Shown here piece after piece: positions 45,021-51,877 of a stretch of 51,877 bases of DNA; the stretch's first letter is position 1; each line of letters begins with the position of its first letter. Below the pieces are notes generated by a model, which saw only the letters and a list, made by a program, of their open reading frames with translations, searched no databases and was not told where the DNA came from. Both the position numbers and the translations under genes were made by a program. This stretch comes from DASYTH01 sp035942955 (GTDB lineage: Bacteria > Actinomycetota > Actinomycetes > Mycobacteriales > Pseudonocardiaceae), in contig NZ_DASZCQ010000313.1 in NCBI RefSeq assembly GCF_035942955.1, positions 1-51,877 on the forward strand, given 5' to 3'.

Positions 45021-45851
45021 ATGGCACAGCGGGTTCAGCAGCCGGCGAGCGCGGGCATCGCCCTGCGCGTCCTGCCGCCCGGCATGTACGCGGGCCGGGC
45101 GCGGGTCCTCGTCGAGCGCTCGCTGCTGGTGAACAGCCGGATCTGGCTGTCGTTCGTGTCCGGCTTCTTCGAGCCGCTGCTGTACCTGCTGTCGCTCGGG
45201 ATCGGGTTCGGCGTGCTGGTGCCGGAGATGCCCGGACCCGACGGCCGGCCGCTGAGCTACGTGGCCTTCGTCGCGCCCGCGCTGCTTGCCGCGTCGGCGA
45301 TGAACGGCGCGGTGTACGACGCCACCTTCAACATCTTCTTCAAGTTCAAGTACGCCAAGGTCTACGACGCGATGCTGGCCACCCCGCTGGGGCCGGTGGA
45401 CATCGCGATCGGCGAGATCGCCTGGGCGCTGCTGCGCGGCGGCCTGTACACGGTCGGCTTCCTCGGGGTGCTGCTCGGCATGGGCCTGATCGCCTCGCCG
45501 TGGGCGCTGCTGATCGTGCCGGCGGCGCTGGTCATGGCGTGCGGCTTCGCCGCGGTGGGTATGGCGGCCACCACGTTCATGCGGTCCTGGCAGGACTTCG
45601 ACCTGGTGCAGCTTGCGCTGCTGCCGATGTTCCTGTTCTCCACGACGTTCTTCCCGCTGAGCGTGTACCCCGGCCCGGTCCAGGTCGGCGTCCAGTGCTT
45701 CCCGCTCTACCACGGCATCGAGATCATGCGCGCGCTGGCCATCGGGCTCGTCGACCCGTCGATCCTCGGGCACCTGGCGTATTTCCTGGCGATGGCCGCG
45801 GTCGGCGGGGTGATCGCGGCGCGGCGGCTAGGGGTCCTGCTGCTTCGCTGA
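45021..45851 (+). CDS. ABC-2 type permease, second copy
   Basis: This 276-aa protein has six TM helices and the same permease fold as its neighbour (LALLPMFLFSTTFFPLSVYP matches the equivalent segment). The two are paralogues and most likely pair in the membrane. It starts three bases after the previous stop. The operon ends here; a 201-bp gap with an operator-like palindrome follows. Confidence 0.92.
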   Translation: MAQRVQQPASAGIALRVLPPGMYAGRARVLVERSLLVNSRIWLSFVSGFFEPLLYLLSLGIGFGVLVPEMPGPDGRPLSYVAFVAPALLAASAMNGAVYDATFNIFFKFKYAKVYDAMLATPLGPVDIAIGEIAWALLRGGLYTVGFLGVLLGMGLIASPWALLIVPAALVMACGFAAVGMAATTFMRSWQDFDLVQLALLPMFLFSTTFFPLSVYPGPVQVGVQCFPLYHGIEIMRALAIGLVDPSILGHLAYFLAMAAVGGVIAARRLGVLLLR

Positions 45852-45993
45852 CTTGTGCGGGCTTACCGGCGCCGAGGCCGGGCCGAAGGCCCGCCGAGGG
45901 GTCGGTGTCTGCCAAACCGGCGGCCGGCAATGGCAAGTAGTGCTTCCAGCCCTGCCCGCACATTGAATTCGACGCTGACCGATTGCGAAGTCG

Positions 45994-46008
45994 ATCTCGA
46001 GTCGAGAT
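45994..46008. promoter_or_regulatory. 15-bp palindrome upstream of the DoxX gene
   Basis: ATCTCGA-G-TCGAGAT is a perfect inverted repeat 45 bp before the GTG at 46053, well placed as a repressor operator. Confidence 0.5.
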
Positions 46009-46052
46009 AGTTGAACGGTTGACTGACCAACTCGCCTCAGCTGGAGGTTGTA

Positions 46053-46466
46053 GTGGACGTCGTCGCTCTCATTGGACGCATCCTGTTCGTGGTCCTGTTC
46101 CTCGGCTCCGGGTTCGCCCACCTGACCCAGACGGAGGCAATGTCCGGATACGCCGCCAGCAAGGGGGTGCCGGCCGCCAAGCTGGCCACCCAGATCACCG
46201 GCGTCATGATGATCATCGGCGCGGTGATGATCCTCCTCGGCGTCTGGTCCGACCTCGGCGCCCTGCTGCTGGTCGTGTTCCTGATTCCCACCGCGGTGCT
46301 CATGCACGCCTTCTGGAAGGAGACCGACGCCCAGGCCAAGCAGATGGAGATGATCCAGTTCCAGAAGGACCTGGCGCTGGGCGGCGCCGCGCTGCTGCTG
46401 TTCGCCCTGTATGCCAAGCTCGGCGACGACCTCGGCCTGACCATCACCGGACCCCTGTTCAAGTAG
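46053..46466 (+). CDS. DoxX-family membrane protein
   Basis: This 137-aa protein has four TM helices; RILFVVLFLGSGFAHL at the start is the DoxX pattern. Mycobacterial DoxX works with superoxide dismutase and a thiosulfate sulfurtransferase at the membrane against oxidative stress; other DoxX proteins have no known role. The GTG has CTGGAGG about seven bases upstream. The palindrome at 45994 suggests regulation by a repressor that is not encoded here. Confidence 0.87.
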   Translation: MDVVALIGRILFVVLFLGSGFAHLTQTEAMSGYAASKGVPAAKLATQITGVMMIIGAVMILLGVWSDLGALLLVVFLIPTAVLMHAFWKETDAQAKQMEMIQFQKDLALGGAALLLFALYAKLGDDLGLTITGPLFK

Positions 46467-46470
46467 CGGT

Positions 46471-46476
46471 TACCCT
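46471..46476 (+). promoter_or_regulatory. -10 hexamer TACCCT upstream of the radical SAM gene
   Basis: Eight bases before the GTG at 46485; same hexamer as rpiB. Confidence 0.4.
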
Positions 46477-46484
46477 GAACGACT

Positions 46485-48407
46485 GTGAGCGTGGAGTCGG
46501 TCTATCCGAGGCTTGAGTCGCTGCTGCCCAGGGTGACCAAGCCGGTCCAGTACATCGGTGGTGAGCTCAACGCCACCGTCAAGGACTGGGACTCCACCAC
46601 CGTGCGCTGGGCGTTGATGTACCCGGACGCCTACGAGGTCGGGCTGCCCAACCAGGGCATCATGATCCTGTACGAGGTGCTCAACGAGCAGCCGGACGTG
46701 CTCGCCGAGCGCACCTACTCGGTCTGGCCCGACCTCGAGGTGCTGATGCGCCGGCACGGCGTTCCGCAGTTCACTGTGGACGCTCACCGGCCGGTCGGCG
46801 CGTTCGACCTGTTCGGGGTGAGCTTCGCCACCGAGCTGGGCTACACCAACCTGCTGACCGCGCTGGATCTGGCCGGCATCCCGCTGCGCGCCGCCGACCG
46901 CACCGGCGAGCACCCGATCGTGATCGCCGGTGGGCACGCCGCGTTCAACCCCGAGCCGATCGCCGACTTCCTCGACGCCGCCGTGCTCGGCGACGGCGAG
47001 GAGGCCGTCCTGGAGATCACCGACGTGGTGCGCCGGTGGAAGGCGGAGGGCCGCCCCGGCGGGCGCGACGAGCTGCTCACCCGGCTGGCCGAGACCGGCG
47101 GCGTCTACGTGCCGCGGTTCTACGACGTCAGCTACCTCGACAACGGCGAGCTGGCCGCCGTCGTCCCCAACCGGCCGCGGATCCCGGCCAGGGTGGCCAA
47201 GCGCACCACGATGGACCTCGACGAGTGGCCCTACCCGAAGCAGCCGCTCGTGCCGCTGGCCGAGACCGTGCACGAGCGGATGAGCGTGGAGATCTTCCGC
47301 GGCTGCACGAGGGGTTGCCGGTTCTGCCAGGCCGGCATGATCACCCGCCCGGTCCGGGAGCGGTCCATCGAGGGCATCGGCGCGATGGTCCACAAAGGAC
47401 TTGAGGCGAGCGGCTTCGAGGAGGTCGGGCTGCTGTCGCTGTCCAGCGCGGACCACTCGGAGATCGCCGAGATCACCAAGGGGCTGGCCGACCGCTACGA
47501 GGGCACCAACACCGGGCTGTCGCTGCCGAGCACGCGGGTGGACGCGTTCAACATCGACCTGGCCAACGAGCTGTCCCGCAACGGCCGGCGCTCCGGGCTG
47601 ACCTTCGCCCCGGAGGGCGGCAGCGAGCGGATCCGCCGTGTGATCAACAAGATGGTGTCCGAAGAGGACCTCATCCGGACGGTCAGCGCCGCCTACGCCA
47701 GCGGCTGGCGCCAGGTGAAGCTGTACTTCATGTGCGGCCTGCCCACCGAGACCGACGACGACGTGCTGCAGATCGCCACCATGGCGCACGAGGTGATCCG
47801 CGCCGGCCGCGCGGCAAGCGGCCGCAAGGACATCCGCTGCACGATCTCCATCGGCGGGTTCATCCCCAAGCCGCACACCCCGTTCCAGTGGGCCGCCCAG
47901 TGCGATCCATCCACTGTGGACAGCCGGCTGCGCAAGCTGCGTGAGGCGGTCAACTCCGACCGCAGCCTCGGCCGCAACATCGGAATGCGTTACCACGACG
48001 GGGAACCCAGCCACATCGAGGGCCTGCTGTCCCGCGGCGACCGCCGGGTCGGCAAGGTGATCGAGCACGTCTGGCGCGCCGGCGGCCGGTTCGACGGCTG
48101 GCGCGAGCACTTCTCCTACCAGCGCTGGGTCGCCGCCTGCGCGGCCGAGCTCGAGCCGCTCGGCGTGAGCCTCGACTGGTACACCACCCGCGAGCGCGGC
48201 GAGGCCGAGGTGCTCCCGTGGGACCACCTCGACTCGGGCCTGGACAAGACCTGGCTCTGGGACGACTGGCAGGACGCGCTGAACGCCAGGGAACAGGACG
48301 ACTGCCGCTGGACGCCGTGCTTCGACTGCGGCGTCTGCCCGGCGATGGGCACGGACATCCAGATCGGTCCCACGGGGCGGAAGTTGCTGCCGTTGACTCC
48401 GGTGTAG
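46485..48407 (+). CDS. TIGR03960-family B12-binding-like radical SAM protein
   Basis: This 640-aa protein has an N-terminal B12-binding-like domain (about 20-190) and a radical SAM barrel with C274-x3-C278-x2-C281 (CTRGCRFC). The C-terminal part ends in a Cys-rich CRWTPCFDCGVCP segment. It is always found next to the TIGR03936 protein, which in some bacteria is fused to it. The pair lies upstream of RNase E/G, suggesting an RNA or ribosome modification role, not proven. The start is GTG with a leaderless -10. Its partner is separated here by a subtilase gene on the opposite strand. Confidence 0.92.
   Translation: MSVESVYPRLESLLPRVTKPVQYIGGELNATVKDWDSTTVRWALMYPDAYEVGLPNQGIMILYEVLNEQPDVLAERTYSVWPDLEVLMRRHGVPQFTVDAHRPVGAFDLFGVSFATELGYTNLLTALDLAGIPLRAADRTGEHPIVIAGGHAAFNPEPIADFLDAAVLGDGEEAVLEITDVVRRWKAEGRPGGRDELLTRLAETGGVYVPRFYDVSYLDNGELAAVVPNRPRIPARVAKRTTMDLDEWPYPKQPLVPLAETVHERMSVEIFRGCTRGCRFCQAGMITRPVRERSIEGIGAMVHKGLEASGFEEVGLLSLSSADHSEIAEITKGLADRYEGTNTGLSLPSTRVDAFNIDLANELSRNGRRSGLTFAPEGGSERIRRVINKMVSEEDLIRTVSAAYASGWRQVKLYFMCGLPTETDDDVLQIATMAHEVIRAGRAASGRKDIRCTISIGGFIPKPHTPFQWAAQCDPSTVDSRLRKLREAVNSDRSLGRNIGMRYHDGEPSHIEGLLSRGDRRVGKVIEHVWRAGGRFDGWREHFSYQRWVAACAAELEPLGVSLDWYTTRERGEAEVLPWDHLDSGLDKTWLWDDWQDALNAREQDDCRWTPCFDCGVCPAMGTDIQIGPTGRKLLPLTPV
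46769..46781. repeat. One-mismatch copy of GTCCA-N3-TGGAC
   Basis: GTTCA-CTG-TGGAC in the radical SAM gene; encodes Thr-Val-Asp with the rare ACT codon. Confidence 0.4.
47909..47921. repeat. One-mismatch copy of GTCCA-N3-TGGAC
   Basis: ATCCA-CTG-TGGAC in the radical SAM gene; again Thr-Val-Asp with the rare ACT codon. Confidence 0.4.
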
Positions 48408-48478
48408 CTGGGACCGGTGGGGTCCGGTTGGGGGCCGGGGGTGGGGGCGTATTGGGTTGGCAGCACGGCTGGGTTGGT

Positions 48479-48614
48479 TTGGCGGGTGCCGGTTGGTCGG
48501 GGTGGGGGCGCTGGGGTTTGGCCGGGTGGCTGGGCTGCGTTGGCGGATGCCGGTTGGTCGGGTGGGGCGCGATGGTCTGGTTGGATGGCTGGGCTGCGTT
48601 GGCGGGTGCCGGTT
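48479..48614. repeat. Three copies of the ~60-bp repeat, inverted orientation
   Basis: Cores TTGGCGGRTGCCGGTT begin at 48479, 48540 and 48599 (spacings 61 and 59). Read on the minus strand they give AACCGGCAYCCGCCAACGC, the core of the arrays at 149 and 7881. They fill the 205-bp gap between the convergent radical SAM and subtilase genes and reach the subtilase stop. Confidence 0.75.
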
Positions 48615-50025
48615 ACTTCCCGACCGCTGCCAGCGCGTCGACCAGGCCGTGGCCGTGGAAGCCGTTGTAGGGCGCGTAACCCGAGCAGTAGGCGTCCTGG
48701 GCGCCGGTGCCGTGCAGGTCGTAGTCGGCGGGGCACTGGATGGGCTCGGCCTGGGTGGTGAGCATTCGGGCCAGTTGTTGGGGTGGGGCGTTCGGGTGGG
48801 TGGATGCCAGGAGCGCGACGACGCCGGTGGCGTGTGGGGCGGCCATGGAGGTGCCGCAGTAGCGTTCGTATCCACCCGGGACGGTGGACAGCACGCACTT
48901 GTTGCCGTCGCGCTGGCCGGCGGTGGCCACTTCGCCGCCCGGGGCGGTGACGTCGACGACGCCGAGGCCGTAGGAGCTGTAGCTGGCTTTGAGTTTGTCC
49001 GGGCCGACGGCGGACACCGCGACCACGCCGCGCAGGCCGGCGGGGAGCACACGGCAGTCGTTGTTGGGGCGGCGGCTGAGGTCGACGCCTTCGTTGGTGG
49101 CGGCGGCCACGGTGAGCACGCCCTGGCGGGTGCTGTGGTCGACGGCGCGGCGGACGGCCTCCTGCACCACGCGCTCGCTGTCCCGGTTGCAGGTCATCAG
49201 CCACGGGTCGACGAAGTAGGAGTTGTTGGTGACGGTCATGCGGTTCGCCGACGCCCACATGAGGCCGCAGATGGCGTACTCGGGGAGGATGAAGCCGTTG
49301 TCGTCGACGACCTTCACCGAGGCGATCCGGACGCCGGGGGCGACGCCGGTGATCCCGTGGCCGTCGTCGGCGGCGGCGATGGTGCCGGCGACGTGCGTGC
49401 CGTGCGGGGAGGCGGTGGGCCGCCAGGCCGCGGGGGTCGGGTCCGGCTTGCCGGTCAGGCAGCCGGCCGAGACGGTGGGGTCGAGGGCGCCGCGCAGGTC
49501 CGGGTGGTTCGGGTCGACGCCGGAGTCCAGGACGCCCACCACGACGTCGCGGCTGCCCCGGGAGATCTTGTGGGCCGCGTCGGCGTTGATCATCGACATG
49601 TCCCACTGCTCGGCGCTGCGATCGGCGATGGGCACCTGGGCGGCGTTCGCGGTGACCAGCTCGGCGCCGGACCCGGTCTCGTCCGACTTGCGCGCCCGGA
49701 CCACCTGCTGCGCGCTGAACGCCCGGTCGCGGCCGATCCGGTCGGCGAACCGCTCGTAGGTGGAGGTGGCCACCGCGACGGCGATCTGCGGGTAGTAGAC
49801 GACCAGCTCGCCGCACGCGCCGGTGAGCTCCTCGGCCGCTACCGGCTGAGTCGTGCCGGGGTTGAACAGCACGACGTAGCGCAGCGCGGCCACGTCGGCG
49901 GCGCACTCCGGCGCCGGCGGGCCATCGTCCGGCCTGGCGGTGGCGACGTTCGCACCGGTCAACAGCGCCGCAACCAGAACGGCGGCGCCGACCGCCGCCG
50001 CCCGCGCACGGCGGAGGAGAGGCAC
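48613..50025 (-). CDS. Secreted subtilisin-like serine protease (S8)
   Basis: This 470-aa protein has a signal peptide (PLLRRARAAAVGAAVLVAALLTG, cleavage near residue 30), a pro region (about 31-140) and an S8 catalytic domain with D167 in VLDSG, H208 in SPHGTHVAGT, the oxyanion Asn in VTNNSY and S393 in GTSMAAPHATG. Six or more cysteines fit an extracellular enzyme. I start at the GTG at 50025, which has GGAGGT seven bases upstream; that same GGAGG sits inside a spurious ATG 15 bases earlier. No membrane anchor is seen at the C-terminus, unlike the mycosins of type VII systems. Confidence 0.92.
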   Translation of the reverse strand: MPLLRRARAAAVGAAVLVAALLTGANVATARPDDGPPAPECAADVAALRYVVLFNPGTTQPVAAEELTGACGELVVYYPQIAVAVATSTYERFADRIGRDRAFSAQQVVRARKSDETGSGAELVTANAAQVPIADRSAEQWDMSMINADAAHKISRGSRDVVVGVLDSGVDPNHPDLRGALDPTVSAGCLTGKPDPTPAAWRPTASPHGTHVAGTIAAADDGHGITGVAPGVRIASVKVVDDNGFILPEYAICGLMWASANRMTVTNNSYFVDPWLMTCNRDSERVVQEAVRRAVDHSTRQGVLTVAAATNEGVDLSRRPNNDCRVLPAGLRGVVAVSAVGPDKLKASYSSYGLGVVDVTAPGGEVATAGQRDGNKCVLSTVPGGYERYCGTSMAAPHATGVVALLASTHPNAPPQQLARMLTTQAEPIQCPADYDLHGTGAQDAYCSGYAPYNGFHGHGLVDALAAVGK

Positions 50026-50208
50026 GGGGCAGACCTCCATACGTGTGGTCGACCGGGTTCGGGGGCACCGGCCTCCACGGCCGGACGGTAGCCAGCGCGC
50101 CGCGTTCAGACAAGCGCGCCGGGCCGAACTGGGTTTGGGGGTACGGTGCCAGCCGACCGCGGTGAACACCAGGGGAGCAGTGCACTCCCCACCGGAAGGA
50201 GTAACACG

Positions 50209-50985
50209 CTGAGTCGTCAGGACCAACCGAACCCGTCACCGGCGCCGGTGCAGAAGCTGCGGTTGCGCTATGCGAAACGGGGGCCACTGAGGTTCACCTC
50301 ACACCGGGACGTGGCCAGGGCCTTCGAGCGGGCCCTGCGCCGGGCCGGGGTGCCGATGGCCTACTCGCTGGGCTTCAGCCCGCACCCGAAGATCTCCTGG
50401 ATCGGTGCCTCGCCGACCGGCGTGGCCAGCGAGGCGGAGTACGTGGAGATCCAGGTCATCGAGCGGGTCGACCCGGCCGGCCTGGCCGCCCGGCTGGACG
50501 CGGTCATGCCGGCCGGGCTCGACGTGCTCGAGGCGGTGACCGCGACCGGCGGCGCGCTGACCGAGCGGATCGAGGCGAGCCGCTGGCGCATCGAGGTGCC
50601 CGGCGTGCCGGCCGGGGAGCTGCGAGCCGCCGTCGACCGGCTGCTGGCCGCCGACTCGGTGCTGGTCGAGCGGCTGACCAAGCAGGGAATGCGCACGATC
50701 GACGTGCGACCCGCGGTGGTGACCGCGGAGGTGTCAGGCATCAATCAGCCGTATGGGATACTTGATGTGGTCGTGCGGCAGCTGACACCTGCCGTCCGGC
50801 CGGACGACGTGATGAGTGCGCTTCGCGTCGTCGCCGCCCTCGAACCGCCGACACCCGCGAAGGCGACTCGGATGGCGCAGGGGCGGCTTGACGACAGCGG
50901 AGGCCTGTCCGACCCGTTGGCCCACGACCGGGCCGCGGCATCCGGATGGGCGCTGCGGGAGCCGCCTCATAGCGACGTGGACTGA
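50209..50985 (+). CDS. TIGR03936 (DUF2344) protein, partner of the radical SAM protein, apparent CTG start
   Basis: This 258-aa protein has the family segment LRLRYAKRGPLRFTSHRD (near residue 16) and GFSPHPKISWIGASPTG. It is the usual neighbour of TIGR03960 radical SAM proteins and lies just upstream of RNase E/G. A strong AAGGAG (50196-50201) is followed seven bases later by CTG AGT CGT CAG. There is no ATG, GTG or TTG at that spot, so CTG is the best start. The next usable start is a GTG about 12 codons later, which has no ribosome binding site. Confidence 0.88.
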   Translation: MSRQDQPNPSPAPVQKLRLRYAKRGPLRFTSHRDVARAFERALRRAGVPMAYSLGFSPHPKISWIGASPTGVASEAEYVEIQVIERVDPAGLAARLDAVMPAGLDVLEAVTATGGALTERIEASRWRIEVPGVPAGELRAAVDRLLAADSVLVERLTKQGMRTIDVRPAVVTAEVSGINQPYGILDVVVRQLTPAVRPDDVMSALRVVAALEPPTPAKATRMAQGRLDDSGGLSDPLAHDRAAASGWALREPPHSDVD

Positions 50986-51174
50986 CCTGCCGTGCCGGGT
51001 CGCCGAACGCGTTCGGAGGCCCCACGGCGAGAGGCGAGGATTCCCGCCGCCCGGCGGCGGAACAGGCAACCGTCTCCACTGCCTTGCGCGGTGGAGCGAC
51101 ACAACTAAAGGCCCCTGCGTGGCCGCGACCGACGCTGGTAGCGAGGTGGACGCGCCCGGGGGCGGAGGAGCTAC

Positions 51175-51877
51175 ATGTCGGATACGTCGACACCTGCCGG
51201 GCAAACCGGCGGGAACACCACCACATCCACCAACCCGAGCCTGGCCGATCTCCCGGCGCGAATCCGGGTGCACGCCCTGGCCAAGCTGCTCGACCGCAGC
51301 AGCCGCGAGGTCCTCGACGCGCTGACCGAGCTCGGCGAGGACGGGCGCAGCGCCCAGTCCAGCATCAGCCGCGACGTCGCACTCAAGATCGCCGAGGTGC
51401 TGCTCGAGACGCCGGCCGAGGAGGAGCCGCCGCAGGCCGCCCGGCCGCCCGCCGAGCCGGCCCGCACGGCGCCGCCGCCCACGCCCGTGTTCGCGTCGGC
51501 GTCCCCGCTGTTCATGGCGCCGGACCCGAGCAAGGCACAGGTCCAGGCGCCGCCGCCGCGCCAGGTCGAGGAGCCGGAGGAGGAGGACGACGACTCCGAG
51601 GGCCCGGATGAGGCCGCCGACGAGGACGGCACCGGCCGGCGCCGCCGCCGGCGTGGCCGCCGCGGCCGGGGCCGTGGCAAGGGCGGCCAGGACGACAGCA
51701 CCGTCGACGAGGCCGAGGAGGAGCCCGCCGCGGAAGCCGCCGAGCCCGCCGAGAAGCCGGCCGGCCAGAAGAAGAAATCCAAGGCCAAGGCGGCCCCCGA
51801 GGAGAGCGAGGCGGCCGAGACCGACGCGGACGGCGGCGTCGTGGAGGGCGCCACCCAGCGCCGCCGGCGCCCGCGGC
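51175..51877 (+). CDS. rne: Ribonuclease E/G, N-terminal part (cut by window end)
   Basis: 234 codons are visible before the window ends. The first part (about residues 21-75, beginning LADLPARIRVHALAKLL) is the short helical domain that opens actinobacterial RNase E/G. A long disordered Glu/Pro/Ala region with an Arg-rich GRRRRRRGRRGRGRGK patch follows, and the catalytic S1 part lies beyond the window. RNase E/G processes rRNA and mRNA. The ATG has GGAGGAG four bases upstream. A 189-bp leader with a CCGCCG/CGGCGG hairpin (near 51045-51061) precedes it, consistent with the autoregulated leaders of rne genes. Confidence 0.85.
   Translation, partial: MSDTSTPAGQTGGNTTTSTNPSLADLPARIRVHALAKLLDRSSREVLDALTELGEDGRSAQSSISRDVALKIAEVLLETPAEEEPPQAARPPAEPARTAPPPTPVFASASPLFMAPDPSKAQVQAPPPRQVEEPEEEDDDSEGPDEAADEDGTGRRRRRRGRRGRGRGKGGQDDSTVDEAEEEPAAEAAEPAEKPAGQKKKSKAKAAPEESEAAETDADGGVVEGATQRRRRPR

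Noticed and set aside
46470..49052. An 860-codon open frame on the minus strand
   Set aside because: It is antisense to the radical SAM gene and crosses the repeat array and part of the subtilase gene. No domain is recognisable.
48613..50025. A mycosin of a type VII secretion system
   Set aside because: The S8 protease lacks a C-terminal membrane anchor and no Ecc genes are nearby.

Overview
The window is chromosomal DNA from a high-GC actinomycete, most likely of the Pseudonocardiales; I cannot name the genus. The evidence is GTG and TTG starts, strong G/C third positions, mycothiol-linked enzymes (mycoredoxin, an Rv2466c-type DsbA protein, a mycothiol-isomerase-fold protein), a WXG100-type secretion pair, and conserved gene order. 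The backbone pepN, Rv2466c-like, rpiB, nei, tRNAs, tig, clpP1, clpP2, clpX, valS, folC, DUF4233, ndk, rne matches the order I recall for Mycobacterium tuberculosis Rv2467 to Rv2444c, with lineage-specific genes inserted between the blocks.

Layout. 0.3-7.8 kb: aminopeptidase N, DsbA-like protein, aldehyde dehydrogenase, metallo-beta-lactamase-fold hydrolase, ComB-like phosphatase, rpiB and a Nei-type glycosylase. 8-17 kb: membrane protein with a Gly-Asp-Phe tail, Eis-like acetyltransferase divergent from an MMPL transporter, two GNATs, an SDR-thioesterase pair, a frameshifted cupin gene, a Rid protein and a DinB-like protein. 17.3-18.5 kb: an AT-richer two-TM gene beside tRNA-Gly(TCC) and tRNA-Pro(TGG). 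19-23 kb: orphan response regulator, secreted chymotrypsin-like protease, second Rid protein and a hypothetical protein. 23-27.6 kb: trigger factor and the Clp protease (tig, clpP1, clpP2, clpX). 27.8-37 kb: accessory metabolism and regulation (hydrolase, fdhD, HTH regulator with palindromic operator, FAD oxidoreductase, GntR, VOC protein, SDR, mycoredoxin, WXG-like pair with a C39-like cysteine-protease domain). 37-43 kb: valS, folC, DUF4233, GntR/membrane pair, ndk. 43-52 kb: ABC-2 exporter, DoxX protein, radical SAM protein, subtilase, TIGR03936 protein and the 5' part of an RNase E/G gene.

Main points for a second look: (1) ClpX carries Val instead of the catalytic Walker B Glu, from a single base. 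(2) A gapped palindrome GTCCA-N3-TGGAC occurs five times exactly and at least seven times with one mismatch, often forcing rare codons. (3) Three gene-end junctions hold the same roughly 60-bp periodic repeat. (4) A 42-bp perfect palindrome plus a second inverted repeat controls a solitary HTH regulator. (5) Five convergent gene pairs share a 4-bp stop-stop overlap. (6) A -10 hexamer TANNNT lies 6-8 nt before the start codon of thirteen genes, implying leaderless mRNAs; I used this to fix several starts.
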